From Chamaecyparis obtusa (lineage: Eukaryota; Streptophyta; Pinopsida; Cupressales; Cupressaceae), in assembly GCA_027943335.1 (NCBI GenBank), contig BSBK01002933.1:186001-250000 (forward strand): a DNA stretch of 64,000 nt, written 5' to 3'. Positions 45,114 to 56,103 of the stretch are shown here, one piece after another. The translations under genes were made by a program, and so were the position numbers. A model generated the notes under the pieces. That model saw nothing but the letters and a program-made list of their open reading frames with translations, searched no databases and had not been told where the DNA came from. The stretch's first letter is position 1; every line of letters begins with the position of its first letter.

Positions 45114-47624
45114 TTATCTATTTTCCTGATCCTCTGCATCTGGTGGAGGTGGTGGTGGTGCATCAGGCACTGCCTCGGCTCAGGGTACCCTAGCTCCCTC
45201 TGAAGCTATCATATACTGGGAGTATGTCAGTACTCTCTGACCAACAGGAACAACAACATAATAGGCAAAAACATAGTATGCAGCTCGAGATGTCTGATGT
45301 GTCACCTCTGCCTATAATCTCCTATTCTCCTCTCGAAGCTCTGATCGCTATCTGTCAGCCTCTGTGAACCACTCCTCAAAACAAGCACTCCGTACTCTCA
45401 GGTCCCTAACCTATAATCTCAAGCACCTAATCATCTCCTGAAGAGTCTACACTGCACCAGGATTTGCATCTACCGCGGGCATATCTGTATCTCTAGCTGG
45501 CTGATCAACAACCTCTGCCCTTTGCGCCTTACAGTGTCTCACCTCAACACCAAGATCAAAATCTGTATCATCCTTTGTAGGATCAAGACCAGCACCTACA
45601 TACTACTTAGTACCGAGTACCTCATTAGCACTACCAATACTACCTAATGTACCACTCTCCCCTCTATTCGATTTCCTCTGTAAAACTGCAGGCCTACCTG
45701 TTGTAGAGCTAGTAGGATGAGGTGGTCTCATCTAACTAGATGGTCTCTATGGAGGTGTCATCACTTCTCTAGGCCTCAGAGGTGTAGGATGGGGCATTAG
45801 AACCTATCCATTTTGCCGCCTTTGACCTCGACCCATCGGAGCACGTATCACATCCATGGCCTCCTCCATCAAAGGTATCAACTCTATGGGATATGAAAAT
45901 CTATGAATGGGATGCTCTGCGAGCCAAGTAACATATCCATCTATAACTCCAGCATCTATGATAGTTGGACAGTAGTCCCAGTCTTTGCAAACATACCCAC
46001 TGTACTCCTGCATACTCAAAGCATAAGATAAGTGGGCTGTCCATCCAAGCCCTATCTCTCAGACCAATCTAGCATAGGTAGCATAGTCCTGAGGGGCATC
46101 CTGAATGATGCCATACTGTCGCCACACTCTGGTAATGATGAAATGCTCAAGCACTGTGGTCGATCGCCCTATCAATACATGACTATGAAAGAAGTGACTG
46201 AACTGCTCCCAGGTAGTAGGCCAGGCCTCTATCTGTAAATAAGATCTCCACGTGCAGTAGGTCATGTCATCAAGGACATGCCTCCTGTACTTTGTGATAC
46301 CCATGAAAAACTATGTCACATAACCAGAATATACATATATCACTGGCTCCTATGGTTGATGCTGTGTCTGACAAACAGGATGACATACTGTGATATGCTC
46401 CCATGCCCAAATCTGAAGAACTAATCCAATAGAAGCAAATGTCTTGCTCTCTTGATACATGATCTCATGCATCTTAGAGAACATATGAGACAACATACAC
46501 TGACCCCAACCCAACTCAGAAGGTGTCACCATCAAACGAGCAACCATCAGGGCCCAGCCCATTAAGAGATCATTTTGCTGATAGTCAGACATAATGATGC
46601 CACCTATCATGCCAACTATGATACACTCGAGTCTATGAGTATCTCTATATCTCTGCACTAAGGACTCCGAGGAGATCGACTATGTCAACTGTGTGTCATC
46701 GCCAAACACTCTCCTAAAAGCATGTAGACCGGAGTTCCCCCAACTCACATAGTTAGGACCTGGGCCATGGAATGGAATGCATAGAATACGATACACATCC
46801 TCTGGTGTGACCATCAAATCTCCAGTAGGAAGATGGAATGTGTGTGTCTGTGAATGAAAACGCCCTATCAATGCAGTAAGTAAGTTGTGGTTTACCCGAA
46901 TCTCAGGTAACCGGATCAGATACTCAAAACCACATGACGTGAAATGTACTCTCATCAGATCAGGTAGTGACACGTAGAGTCTTTGAGTGGCAGGGTGTGA
47001 GATGCGAACATGGACATCAGGATAGACAACCTACACAACACAGAAATAGGGTATCCTATCAGTAACTTGGTTGAAAAAAGGCTAAAAGTACAAAAATTCA
47101 AAAGTTGACTATCTCAGAAGATACATTAAATGCTCAGAAATCAGCCTAAGAAATAAAAAAAATTGAAAAATTTGACCTAAAAGGATGTTTTTAGCTCTTT
47201 GTTTTCCATACAACAATACAGTCTGGTATCAAAACTTGTACAAGTTTCAACAAGGTCCCATACAACAAACCGTGGTTATACGACAATATATTCATTCCCG
47301 TACGACAACTGAGGGATCCGACGAAATGTTGTACAACACTTGGGTCCCTCTCATACTAGTTTATTAGGGTTTTAGGATGACACTCTACATAAAAATCAAA
47401 TGTCATACGAGTCCCAGAGGACTGTCGTACGAGTTTCTATGCATACGAAAATGAAAAATTCCTAATGTACAAAAAATGATCTAAAAATCTTGAAAACATG
47501 CAAAAATGGAATTTATGGAGAGGCACAGAGGTCCACTTATCGGATCTCCATACTGCGGAGGTCTCTGATGTTGCCGACTATCCTAAAATCGGTGGGAAGA
47601 TACATGTACTTTCATCTCGTCCAT
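45114..47624 (-). pseudogene. Antisense PMD gene of element E (aORF)
   Basis: PMD-type protein on the minus strand, homologous to A's antisense gene. Putative exon 1 is 47,624-47,541 (ATG, ending PPQYGDP). The main exon begins near 47,030 after TTGTGTAG. Motifs: RLPEIRVNHNLLTALIGRF, THTFHLPTGDLMVTPEDVYRIL, CMLSHMFSKMHEIMYQESKTF, LQIWAWEHI. It ends in a Pro-rich, acidic tail (DAPPPPPPDAEDQENR) at 45,114. Stops occur near 46,680, 46,347 and 46,313 and in exon 1. No intron is evident where A has its second one. PMD function in retrotransposons is unknown. Confidence 0.78.
47205..47455. repeat. Palindromic motif cluster E-3
   Basis: TCGTACGA-type motifs on both strands, including TCGTACGA at 47,425-47,432, CCCGTACGACAAC near 47,297, GTCATACGAG near 47,402 and ATACGACAA near 47,279. 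It lies in the putative first intron of the antisense gene, as A-3 does in A. Confidence 0.7.
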
Positions 47625-48661
47625 TTTCTCGCTCAGAGGGCTCCACGAAGGTTTCAAAAGTCAAATGTGAATAATGAATTGAAAATGACTTTTTGGCCCT
47701 TGTATAGTTTTCTACCTAATTTTCAAAAGTCCTCCGTTTTCCACAAAAATTGCATGCTTGGCTAATTTTGACGTTCTGAACCCATTTTCAGGATCAAAAT
47801 CAAAATCCGAGATTGTTTACTTTGTCAAATCATGATTTAAAATTTTTAGACCTAGGACGGTCGATTGCTTGCATAATCAACCTTCAATCATCACATAAAT
47901 CCAAAATTCAACTTAACTGATTATCTTACATCAAACTATTCTAATTTCAACTTGGTCACCCATGGTCAACTCATGGTCAAACGTAGTCAAACTTGGTCTC
48001 CTAGACCTCCAAACGATGCAGAATGTATTCTTGAACGTGTACAACCAATTCTCAAATCAATTAACATGCTTCTAAACTACGTTGACTTTTTTTGTCAGAT
48101 TTCAATTTTCATCCCCAAGGGGGCATGGTATTGTACATCATTCAAGTCTGTAAATCTAATTCTGTCAATCAAATCTTTCCTCATTAATCAAGACAACAAC
48201 CGCATCTAGTTGCTGATTCATCAAAAGACCTCATCGCTCAAGGCACATCGCTTGGGGCATATTAGATTCATTGAGATCCGTATCAATACGGTATCCTAAT
48301 TAATCTTGTAAACTATATCTTCTTTTCGTAACCATCAGTTCATTAGTTTTATTTCCTTGGTTCTTCGTAACTGAAGGGTTCATATGTGATACTGTTTTGA
48401 TTCCTTTGGACAATCAGGTCACTCACTTCTTTGTAATCATAAGGTTCAGAATCAGGCATTTTGATACTTTTTCATAATCATCGGTTCATTATTGCTATAG
48501 CTGACATCATCACAATTCTTAGTCAACCAGGACCTGAATCAGCTTTTCTAATCTTTCAATTAGTTTCTGTCTAGAAATCAGTTCATCTTTCAAATCAGTT
48601 TAATACATCTATATAAAAAAATAGACTAATCTTTGAACCACTACGCATTGCATAGTAATTC
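47625..48661. other. Region between aORF start and 3' LTR of E
   Basis: About 1 kb without a supported ORF. It contains repeated phrases around (A/T)TCATAAT/GTAATCA...GGTTCA at about 48,330, 48,435 and 48,472 (TTCGTAACCATCAGTTCA, TTTGTAATCATAAGGTTCA, TTCATAATCATCGGTTCA). They form a short degenerate tandem repeat in the same place as A's. Confidence 0.5.
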
Positions 48662-48675
48662 AAAGAGGGGCAAAA
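48662..48675 (+). other. Polypurine tract of E
   Basis: AAAGAGGGGCAAAA abuts the 3' LTR. It is the same tract as in A apart from one A. Confidence 0.9.
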
Positions 48676-49920
48676 TGTAATACCCCAAAAATGGGCTATA
48701 GGTTCAAATTGAATAAAATCGACATCGAAGTCCTAACCTAAGGCACATCTGCACATCAAGTTATCAAAAATTAATTTTATCTTAATTCTACATCAGAGAA
48801 TATTACTTAAAATATTCCTTATTTATCTTAATTATCTTTGATTTAATAATTTTTTGGCAATAAATCCTATTTATTCTAAAGTTTGATAAATTGAATATTC
48901 TGAATATTTAATTAATCAGATTTAATTCTGCCACTTAATTATTTAATTAGATTTAATTATATTTATTCCTAAATTGTATTATTTAATTTTGACAATATAT
49001 CAAAAATCTCATGACTAATTGATTAAATTCTTATTTAATTAATTAATGTCAGTTGTCAATATTTAATAATATAGTTTTGAATAAAAGTTTGATTAAATGA
49101 TTGATTAACCCATAAATGAATTATTTTAAATTCAAAAATCAGTTAAGTTGAAGATAAATCACTTTATTTATTTAATTCATAATTATTATGCACATTCAAA
49201 GAGCAGTTAAACTTTGAATCAGAAAATCAATTCAAGTTGTTATCTTTTCGAAACTCAACATCTATTTTGAGTTAAAGTTGATCTAAATTTTTGATTTGAG
49301 TCAAACAGCTGTTCTTGCATGATTTGCATGATTTTGTAAGTTGATATGATTTTGATTTTATGTTGACTCAAAAATCAACCTGAGTTCATCAAGAGTTATT
49401 TATGGCTTTCCTCATGCACCCTCAAAGCCCTGGATTTCTATAAAATCAAGGATCAACTCTTCACAAACAACCCTCAAATTTGCACAATTACTGTGGCGAA
49501 TTTGCGATTGAAGGATTAAACACTTGCGACAGGCAATTTGTGAGATCTTTCATTGTTGGTCATAGCTTTGCATAGTTTTAATATCATAGCATTCATTCAT
49601 TCATATCATTCTTAGAATAATCTGCATATCATTTTGATTCATTCTAGATTAGATTCATTCAAGTTTTTCATTATAATTGCATATAAAAAAAAAGATTAAT
49701 CTGCATTCATACAATTTTTATTCTTTTGCATTCAAATCATTCGTTTAGGTGTTGCATTGACATTGATCTCAGTCTAATCAAAGAATACCATACTCACACC
49801 TACTAGAAGACATTAAATCACCTGGTTCACTTAGTTTCAAATTATTTGTAAGATTTTGCTAACCTCTAATGTTTTATTGAAGTCTTATGTTCGCAGCTAG
49901 GTACAATTTTCACACACACA
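48676..49920 (+). repeat. 3' LTR of E
   Basis: 1,245 bp, from TGTAATACCCCAAAAATGG to TTTTCACACACACA, followed by GATAA. TATAAAAT at 49,440-49,447 is the likely TATA box. The first 560 bp or so match the truncated 5' LTR. Confidence 0.9.
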
Positions 49921-49977
49921 GATAACACTTAACACAACACCAAAATTTTGGTTACAGGGAAACTCAAAAAATCGTAA
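49921..49977 (-). repeat. Fragment of copia-like LTR C4, right of E
   Basis: After GATAA the sequence reads on as C4: ACACCAAAATTTTGGTTAC then AGGGAAACTC. This matches ACACCAATATGGTGACGG plus AGAAACCC in C2's LTR (about 50,128). It is cut at 49,977 by C2. Confidence 0.65.
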
Positions 49978-51101
49978 TGTTAGGAATGGGAACACTGAGA
50001 GGGGGGGGGGGGGTGAATTAGTATTCACTGTAATTTAACTTTTAACTTTAATCTTTATGCAGAACATAAATGTTTAAGAACTGAATTAAACATTAACATA
50101 AACATGAAACATGACATCTCAATACATGACACCAATATGGTGACGGAGAAACCCAAATAGGTAAAAACCCTGGTGGGACTTGATACCCACTAATATTCTA
50201 CACTAGTGTTTTGTGATCCTTGTTACAAGATCCTTTACCCTATTAGGAGTAGCTTTATAATGCTTTAAGTATCGTAGAACTTGTTAAGGGTCGGACCCTG
50301 TTAGGAGTCTTTTACAATGATCCCTATTAGGGGAGTGGACTCACTTTCCTAGAGCTCATTGCTCAAATGGTGAAGGCTATAACCTTCTAAATTCAGATAC
50401 ACACTATATCTGCTGGTGAACTGTCACTGTGACATTGCTTGTCAGATCAGTTCCTTTGGTGCACTAATGCTTTGATCTCTAGCAAAGCTTTAATACATCT
50501 TATACTATCTTCACATACCTCTGCTCTACTTATCACAACTCTATTGCAACTTCCATATTGAATATAATGGGCACACCTTATATTTATGCATTCATACAAA
50601 ATACATAAATAAGTCGGCCCTATAACTAATTACAAACAATGCTTCCGAATGAATTGGCTTAAGAATGCTTACAATTATACATATAAACATGTCAAAAACT
50701 TAAATATAATAGGCACATGACCTTTACAATATTACATTACAATCGCAAACCAAAATGCTAATTGTCGGCTCCAAGCTCTGTTCTCTACTAGCACACACTG
50801 GTTGTGAAACTTCAACTGACTGTAACTTTCCCATCTTTGCATATCTACTAATGTGCTCATAGAATAAGCATACGTATAGTCTAAGAAGCTTAACTTTCAG
50901 GGCGCATACCATGATTCATCCGTACACACGTGCATTGATGCTCTGAGCTACAGGAACTCTGTACACTGTCTAGTCTTCAACACTTAACTGAATTCTGATC
51001 TTTACACTAAGTGCAATGACTCCAAACTGCTATATGACTTTGTTGCCATAATGACAACACTATATCTAGTCATATACTTTAGTATAGACAACTTTCCAAC
51101 A
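49978..51101 (-). repeat. 3' LTR of C2
   Basis: 1,124 bp; plus orientation TGTTAGGAATGGG to CTTTCCAACA. It contains a run of 13 G at 50,001-50,013, a GTGGG...CCCAC hairpin at 50,173-50,190 and CCCTRTTAGG motifs at about 50,239, 50,309 and 50,332. Confidence 0.9.
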
Positions 51102-51114
51102 ATCTCCCCCTTTG
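51102..51114 (-). other. Polypurine tract of C2
   Basis: Minus strand CAAAGGGGGAGAT directly before the TGTTGG start of the 3' LTR. The same tract is seen in C1 and C3 and is classic for plant copia elements. Confidence 0.88.
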
Positions 51115-51303
51115 TCATTGATGGCAACAAAAGAATATGGCCAAGTTGCTAACTGTTCCTTTACACAAAAACTTTTATCTTCTATACATTTTTTATACAT
51201 AATTTTATATCTCCCTATACATATATATACTCCATATTCTATACACAACTCCCCCTTTGACATTAATGACAAAGGTGCATCAAAAAATTGTATATACACA
51301 TAC

Positions 51304-54300
51304 TCACTGAGGGAAAACATCCAGATATGCAATCTTGAGGTTCTGGATCTCCTTCTTCCAAAAGGTTATCAGAGAGTTAACTATCTGGAGATGGGCGCAT
51401 AATGAATACTGAAGCTTCTCCATCTTCTCCAAGTCATTGATGGGACCATGATCATAAGTTACCATGGTGGCATCAATGTCCTTTAAATTCTGATTGAGGA
51501 TGTCTAAAGAGGGCGCAAGACCATTCCTCAACTGAGTTTGTCTGGACCTTATCTTGTTATCTCTTTTTCTTCCTTCTCAATCTTGTCTATCTATCCTTGG
51601 TAGACATTGTTGCACATGTTCACATCAGTGGATGTGTCTGACACTAAATTCTTTACTTGCTCAATCATAGCTTCTGCTTCTTTTATCTTCTTGAAGTGAG
51701 CATTGGTGAGATTGTCTTGATCCATGCATGCTGCAATGATCCTTCTTCCTTCATCAGCAAACTCTTTCAAGGATGCTTGACCAGACTTAAGAGAATTCAA
51801 GTCTAGTGCAAAGTTGCTCATTAACTCATTCAGTCTATTCTTTAAGTAGTTTTCTTCTGCTACTATGGACGTAGATTCTTCTAGGCTAGAAAAATTTCTT
51901 TTGAACTGTGAGAGGACTAAATTCACATCATCAACTGAATGTAATTTTAGCACTTTCTTATCCTTGGCTAGCAAACTGTTCAAAATATTCACTAATTCTA
52001 TCAGGAGAGGATTCCTCATAACTTGTTTTTCTTTTGCCTTCTCCATAGCCAAGACACTGAACTTAATCAAGTCTTCTTCTTTCCAAGAGTCCAAACTACT
52101 TGTGTCAAGTGTCAAACTTGACAACAATGCTGAGGAGGGAGTGATGGGAGTGATGTCCATCACTTCTGGTTTTACCTTTGCAAGATCAACAAAAGTATCT
52201 TCTTCTTTCTTTTCTACCTCTTCTTCTTCTTTCTTATCAAATACATCTTCTATGAGTACTTTTTCTTGCTGAGTGGGAGGTGTATTGCTGCATAAGATTT
52301 TAGCTTCTTCAGTACTAACAAATACTTCCTCAAACTTGTCCGAATCCTTATCAGTAGCTGCCATGGCTATTTCCACATTATCTATGATAATAGTGCGGCC
52401 TTTGTGAGATTATGAGATGGGCGCAGACTTTTCTACCTCTGTTTGAGTTTCTGCTATGGGCATTGAGTCCTGAGGATTTGTCACTGGTACATTGAGAGTC
52501 TCTGCTTCTTTGTCTTGCTTACTAGGTGCATGAGTGATGGGCATAGTAGGTGGTTTTATCTATTGTTCTAATAACACCTTCTCAAAGGCCTTCTCTATTT
52601 CCTTCTCTATCAGCTCATAGTCTTTGTTCATAATGTGAAGAGTTCTCATCTTTGTCCTTATGTGTGGCTTCACCAAATTTAGTAACAATGACCTTTCTTC
52701 AATAGAACATACTGGAAGAGTGTCTTCTAATACTTTTTCTCTGATCCTTAGATCTTCTTCATTTGCTTGTCTCTTTAGGTTTTCTAAAATATCCCATACT
52801 TTATCTAGAATGGAGGTTTTCAACTCAAGGACTATCTTCTTGAACTTGATCATATGTTTGACAATCATACTATGAATTTTTGATTTGTCAATCTCACTGT
52901 ATGTGTCATAATACTTCTCTACTTGATCAATTCTACCCTCATAAAAAATTCGTGCATTCAAAACTTTAAGGCTTGGTCTGAATCCTACCTTAGGAGGTGC
53001 TTGAATGATTTTCTTGCTCCTTAGTGCTCGGGTGGATGGATGACTACTGCTAGCTTCTTTCTTCCTCTTGAATATAGGCTTATACTCCAAAGGAGTGGCA
53101 AGATCAACAGTGTCTATGGGTGTAGAAGGAGTATTATCTTCTTTACCTTTCTGATTGTCATCTAACTTAGTTTTCATCTTCTTCAACTTAGGATCTTCTT
53201 GTCCTTCCTCTATTGCTGCGCCTTTCAATTCTAGGGAAATATTTTCATCCCTTGCTTTATCAAGGTCTGCTTGAGACACAACATGTATTCTCAAGATCTC
53301 AAAAGTGACCTTTGCAACCTTTCTTTTAGTGGCTGCACTGTTAAGTTTTCCATCAACTTCTCTGGTCTTTTCCTCACATGTTCCCCACCTAGGTTCATTA
53401 GGATCTTTGTTGGCTGATAGAAGTACCTAAGCATAAGCTTCAAGAACTTGTTCCTCTACCTCATACCCAAGTGGATGAATCCACTTAGTTCTAGACTCAA
53501 CAGCTTCCATACATGTAGTATCAGTCTCCACCATAAAGCATATTGAATCCTTATACTTCTCTACAATGCTTTCTGGAATTCTATACCTCATCTGCATCTT
53601 AGCTCTAAAAGTCTTCAATTCCAATGTGATATAATCCCTTAGTGTACTCTCTATGGATGCTTTGTTAGATATCTGAGGCATGGTAGGAATGAACTTTTCC
53701 AAGTACAAATTTGATATCTTCCCAACAATATGAAGGTACATATAGAAGATTAGGGACCCTAACCTGAATATCTTTGTTTTGTCATGTTTGATAGCCTTGA
53801 TGTTATCTATCAATTGTGCGTGCAAGATCTCACACAAGTTGAATTCTCCATCTTCCTTCACTAGTCTGATGGCAGCCAGAATAGTGCCCGCAGATACACT
53901 ATTCACCCTGCTGGTGTGATGAAATCTGTACCCCAGTATCATTGACATCAATTTGATGTCTACTTGCTCAATAGGCTCGATGGTCATACCATGCCTATTG
54001 CTCCTTGACTTACATACTTGTTCTACCATTTTCCTGACATCCTTGCCCATAGGAAGGACGATGCTTGTTCTAGAAAGGCTTGTCATCTCATGAATTAAGT
54101 CATTTGTGATTATTACTGGAACATCTCCAATCCAAAATAGATCATCATGGATTCTGCTCAATAATATCTTTATCCATTCTGTCTCATAGTATTCATATGT
54201 CGTAGCATACTCAACAATAGGGTGATCATTCCATTTGGCATATTCATCCATGAATGTTTTATCGTGTTTCAACATGGTATCCATGTGCACCCTTAACCTA

Positions 54301-54479
54301 TCAAGTCCAATAGGTTCTTTCTTACAGTAGATGTAAGCCCTTATGTCTTCCACATGCATGACGCCCATAGGTGTGTGGGAGAAAGCTCCCTCTAAATCAT
54401 CTAGGGTGGATTTAAATGGGTTCCTCTTGAAAACATATCTTTTCTTCTCAGCAACATCATAAACAATGGGAGTGGCCAT
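51304..54479 (-). pseudogene. Large ORF of C2, unknown function
   Basis: Starts at the ATG at 54,479 (350 codons open) and stays in one frame to about 51,590, interrupted by TAG at 53,424, TAG near 52,557, TAA near 52,420 and TAG near 51,588. A frame change near 51,540 leads into the last 75 codons (51,531-51,304). The N-terminal 350 codons look globular (IHDDLFWIGDVPVIITNDLI, LGYRFHHTSRVNS). The middle is Lys/Glu-rich and low in complexity, then a domain shared with C1 (53,294-52,560), then a coiled-coil tail. I do not recognise the family. Its position before the 3' LTR is where some copia elements carry an envelope-like ORF, but I see no clear signal peptide or membrane anchor. Confidence 0.6.
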
Positions 54480-54870
54480 GACTTACTTGTTAATCGCTTT
54501 CCAACTAAACTTTAGAGATAATCTGACAACTTTTGAATCGGCGCAACGAGCTAGGGTTACTGCAACTGTTCAAATGCACTGATAACTATAGAAAATCTTT
54601 GATAGATCAATCATCAAGACTTCACAACAACTTCCAAGTCTTCTTCTGCTTCTATCACTCTGAATTTGAATGCAATGAGCAATCAAATGACTTACGTGCA
54701 CTTTAAAAGTGAAAAATCCACCATTAATGCACGTCACGTAAACCAGACCATCACTTCAAAATTTCAAACTTGAGCTCCACAACCAAAAAGGTGCATACTC
54801 TGAGGATGAGTATACCAGCCACACAGGGGTCTAGAGTTAAATTAGCTCCCCCTATGACCCTAAGGGCCAT
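54480..54870. other. Gap between gag and large ORF of C2
   Basis: About 390 bases with no ORF. A minus-strand CACGTAAGTC near 54,700 resembles a 5' splice site and could serve a spliced message for the downstream ORF; this is speculation from one motif. Confidence 0.4.
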
Positions 54871-56075
54871 TCATGCAGATGTAGAGGGTGCATCCATTGG
54901 GGATGCATCCAATACATTCTCATCAGTCTTCTTCTTTTTCTCTGACCAAATCATACTTACATCATCTAAGGCTTTAACAAAGTTAACTTCTCCTACGGGA
55001 TCCAAAACTATTTCTTCCTCCTTTTTAGGGCTTCCCTGACCTTGCATTCTTGATTTACAGAACCTTGAGATATGTCCAGCCTTGTTACAAGAGTGACAAA
55101 TGATTGGAGGTCTTATATTCCTCGGTGCATTGATGTGAGTCACCATTCTGCATTGCTTTGTTGTGTGACCATTATAGTTACATATCTGGCATGTAACATT
55201 CTGAGCACTTCTTACACTTGTTTGGTCTGATTTCTCTACTCTTGTTGAATTCTATTCTTCTTACTAGTCTTGTAATTCATAGCTCTATGACCAAACTTGT
55301 TGCATGAATAACAGTAACCTTTAAAAGGTTTTACCTTTGTACAGTTCCTCGCAATGTGTCCTTGCTTGTTACAAGCAAAATAGGTGTGTTCTACTTGCTT
55401 GCGCTCATTCTTAGGTGGTTCACCATTATCTATGGTTTGATCTTCATTCTTTTCAGCATCAATAGACTCCTTTTGTGAATCCTTTCTTGCTTGCATATTA
55501 TGAATCTGATTTTGTGCTTCATTGTATCCAATACAGCTAGTGTCTCCTTTGGCTCTTCTTGCATACAATTAAGATTCTACCAAATTAGCACCGATGTGTA
55601 ATTTGTCAATATGATTCTTTGCTTCTTTCATTTTAGATTCCAAGCTTTCTTTGCTATTTCTTAGCTCCAAGATTTCAATTTTTGCTTTCCTTTGTTCTTC
55701 ATTCAACTGAAGGTTCTCTTTGATCTGTTCATCAAGGACTGCCTGATTATTAGTCATCTTATCATCAACCTCTTCAAGTTTTTCTTTTAAGGATTTGTTT
55801 TCTTCATTAAGCTTCTTTACCATTGTCCCTAGATCACTGGTAGAGCATTCTTTCAAATCTTTCCTTAGCTTCTTGATGACTAACTGAGCATCATTGAGTT
55901 TATCCTTTAGTTCTTTAGATTCTCTTTCTGACTTGTCCAGATCGTCAAGAGTAGCTTCAAGATTTCTTTTTAGATGTTTCATTTCTGCTTTGTCCATGAT
56001 CCCCTCAAGTGGTTGTAAAGGATAAAATATGGATGGGGTCCTAGAACAATGGTTTGCACATAAAAGAGACACCAA
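54871..56075 (-). pseudogene. gag of C2 with four zinc knuckles
   Basis: The first ATG in the open stretch is at 56,075; a second at 55,997 begins MDKAEMKHLKRNLEATLDD and better fits the coiled-coil start. About 130 residues of heptad-like coiled coil run to 55,569 (TAA). In-frame downstream come knuckle 1 (YFACNKQGHIARNC, first Cys changed to Tyr, about 55,345-55,386) and knuckle 2 (CYSCNKFGHRAMNY, last Cys changed to Tyr, about 55,276-55,318). A frame change follows, then knuckle 3 (CQICNYNGHTTKQC, about 55,150-55,192) and knuckle 4 (CHSCNKAGHISRFC, about 55,062-55,103). Knuckles 3 and 4 have the exact C-X2-C-X4-H-X4-C spacing. The product would package element RNA. Confidence 0.75.
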
Positions 56076-56103
56076 AACTAATATTTTACACTTACATTTG
56101 AAT

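Larger units (their letters stand above)
32942..49920 (+). mobile_element. Element E: Tat-lineage Ty3/gypsy with deleted 5' LTR
   Basis: A 17.0-kb element related to A but in a different LTR family (TGTAATACCCC...). TSD is GATAA. Gag-pol, antisense PMD gene and polypurine tract are as in A. About half of the 5' LTR, the TATA box and the primer site are missing. The coding regions carry many stops and at least two frameshifts. It inserted into LTR C4. Confidence 0.92.

Noticed and set aside
49957..49977. GGTTACA at 49,950-49,956 as the end of E's 3' LTR
   Set aside because: It gave no target duplication. Ending at 49,920 gives an exact GATAA on both sides, and the next bases match the interrupted C4 LTR.
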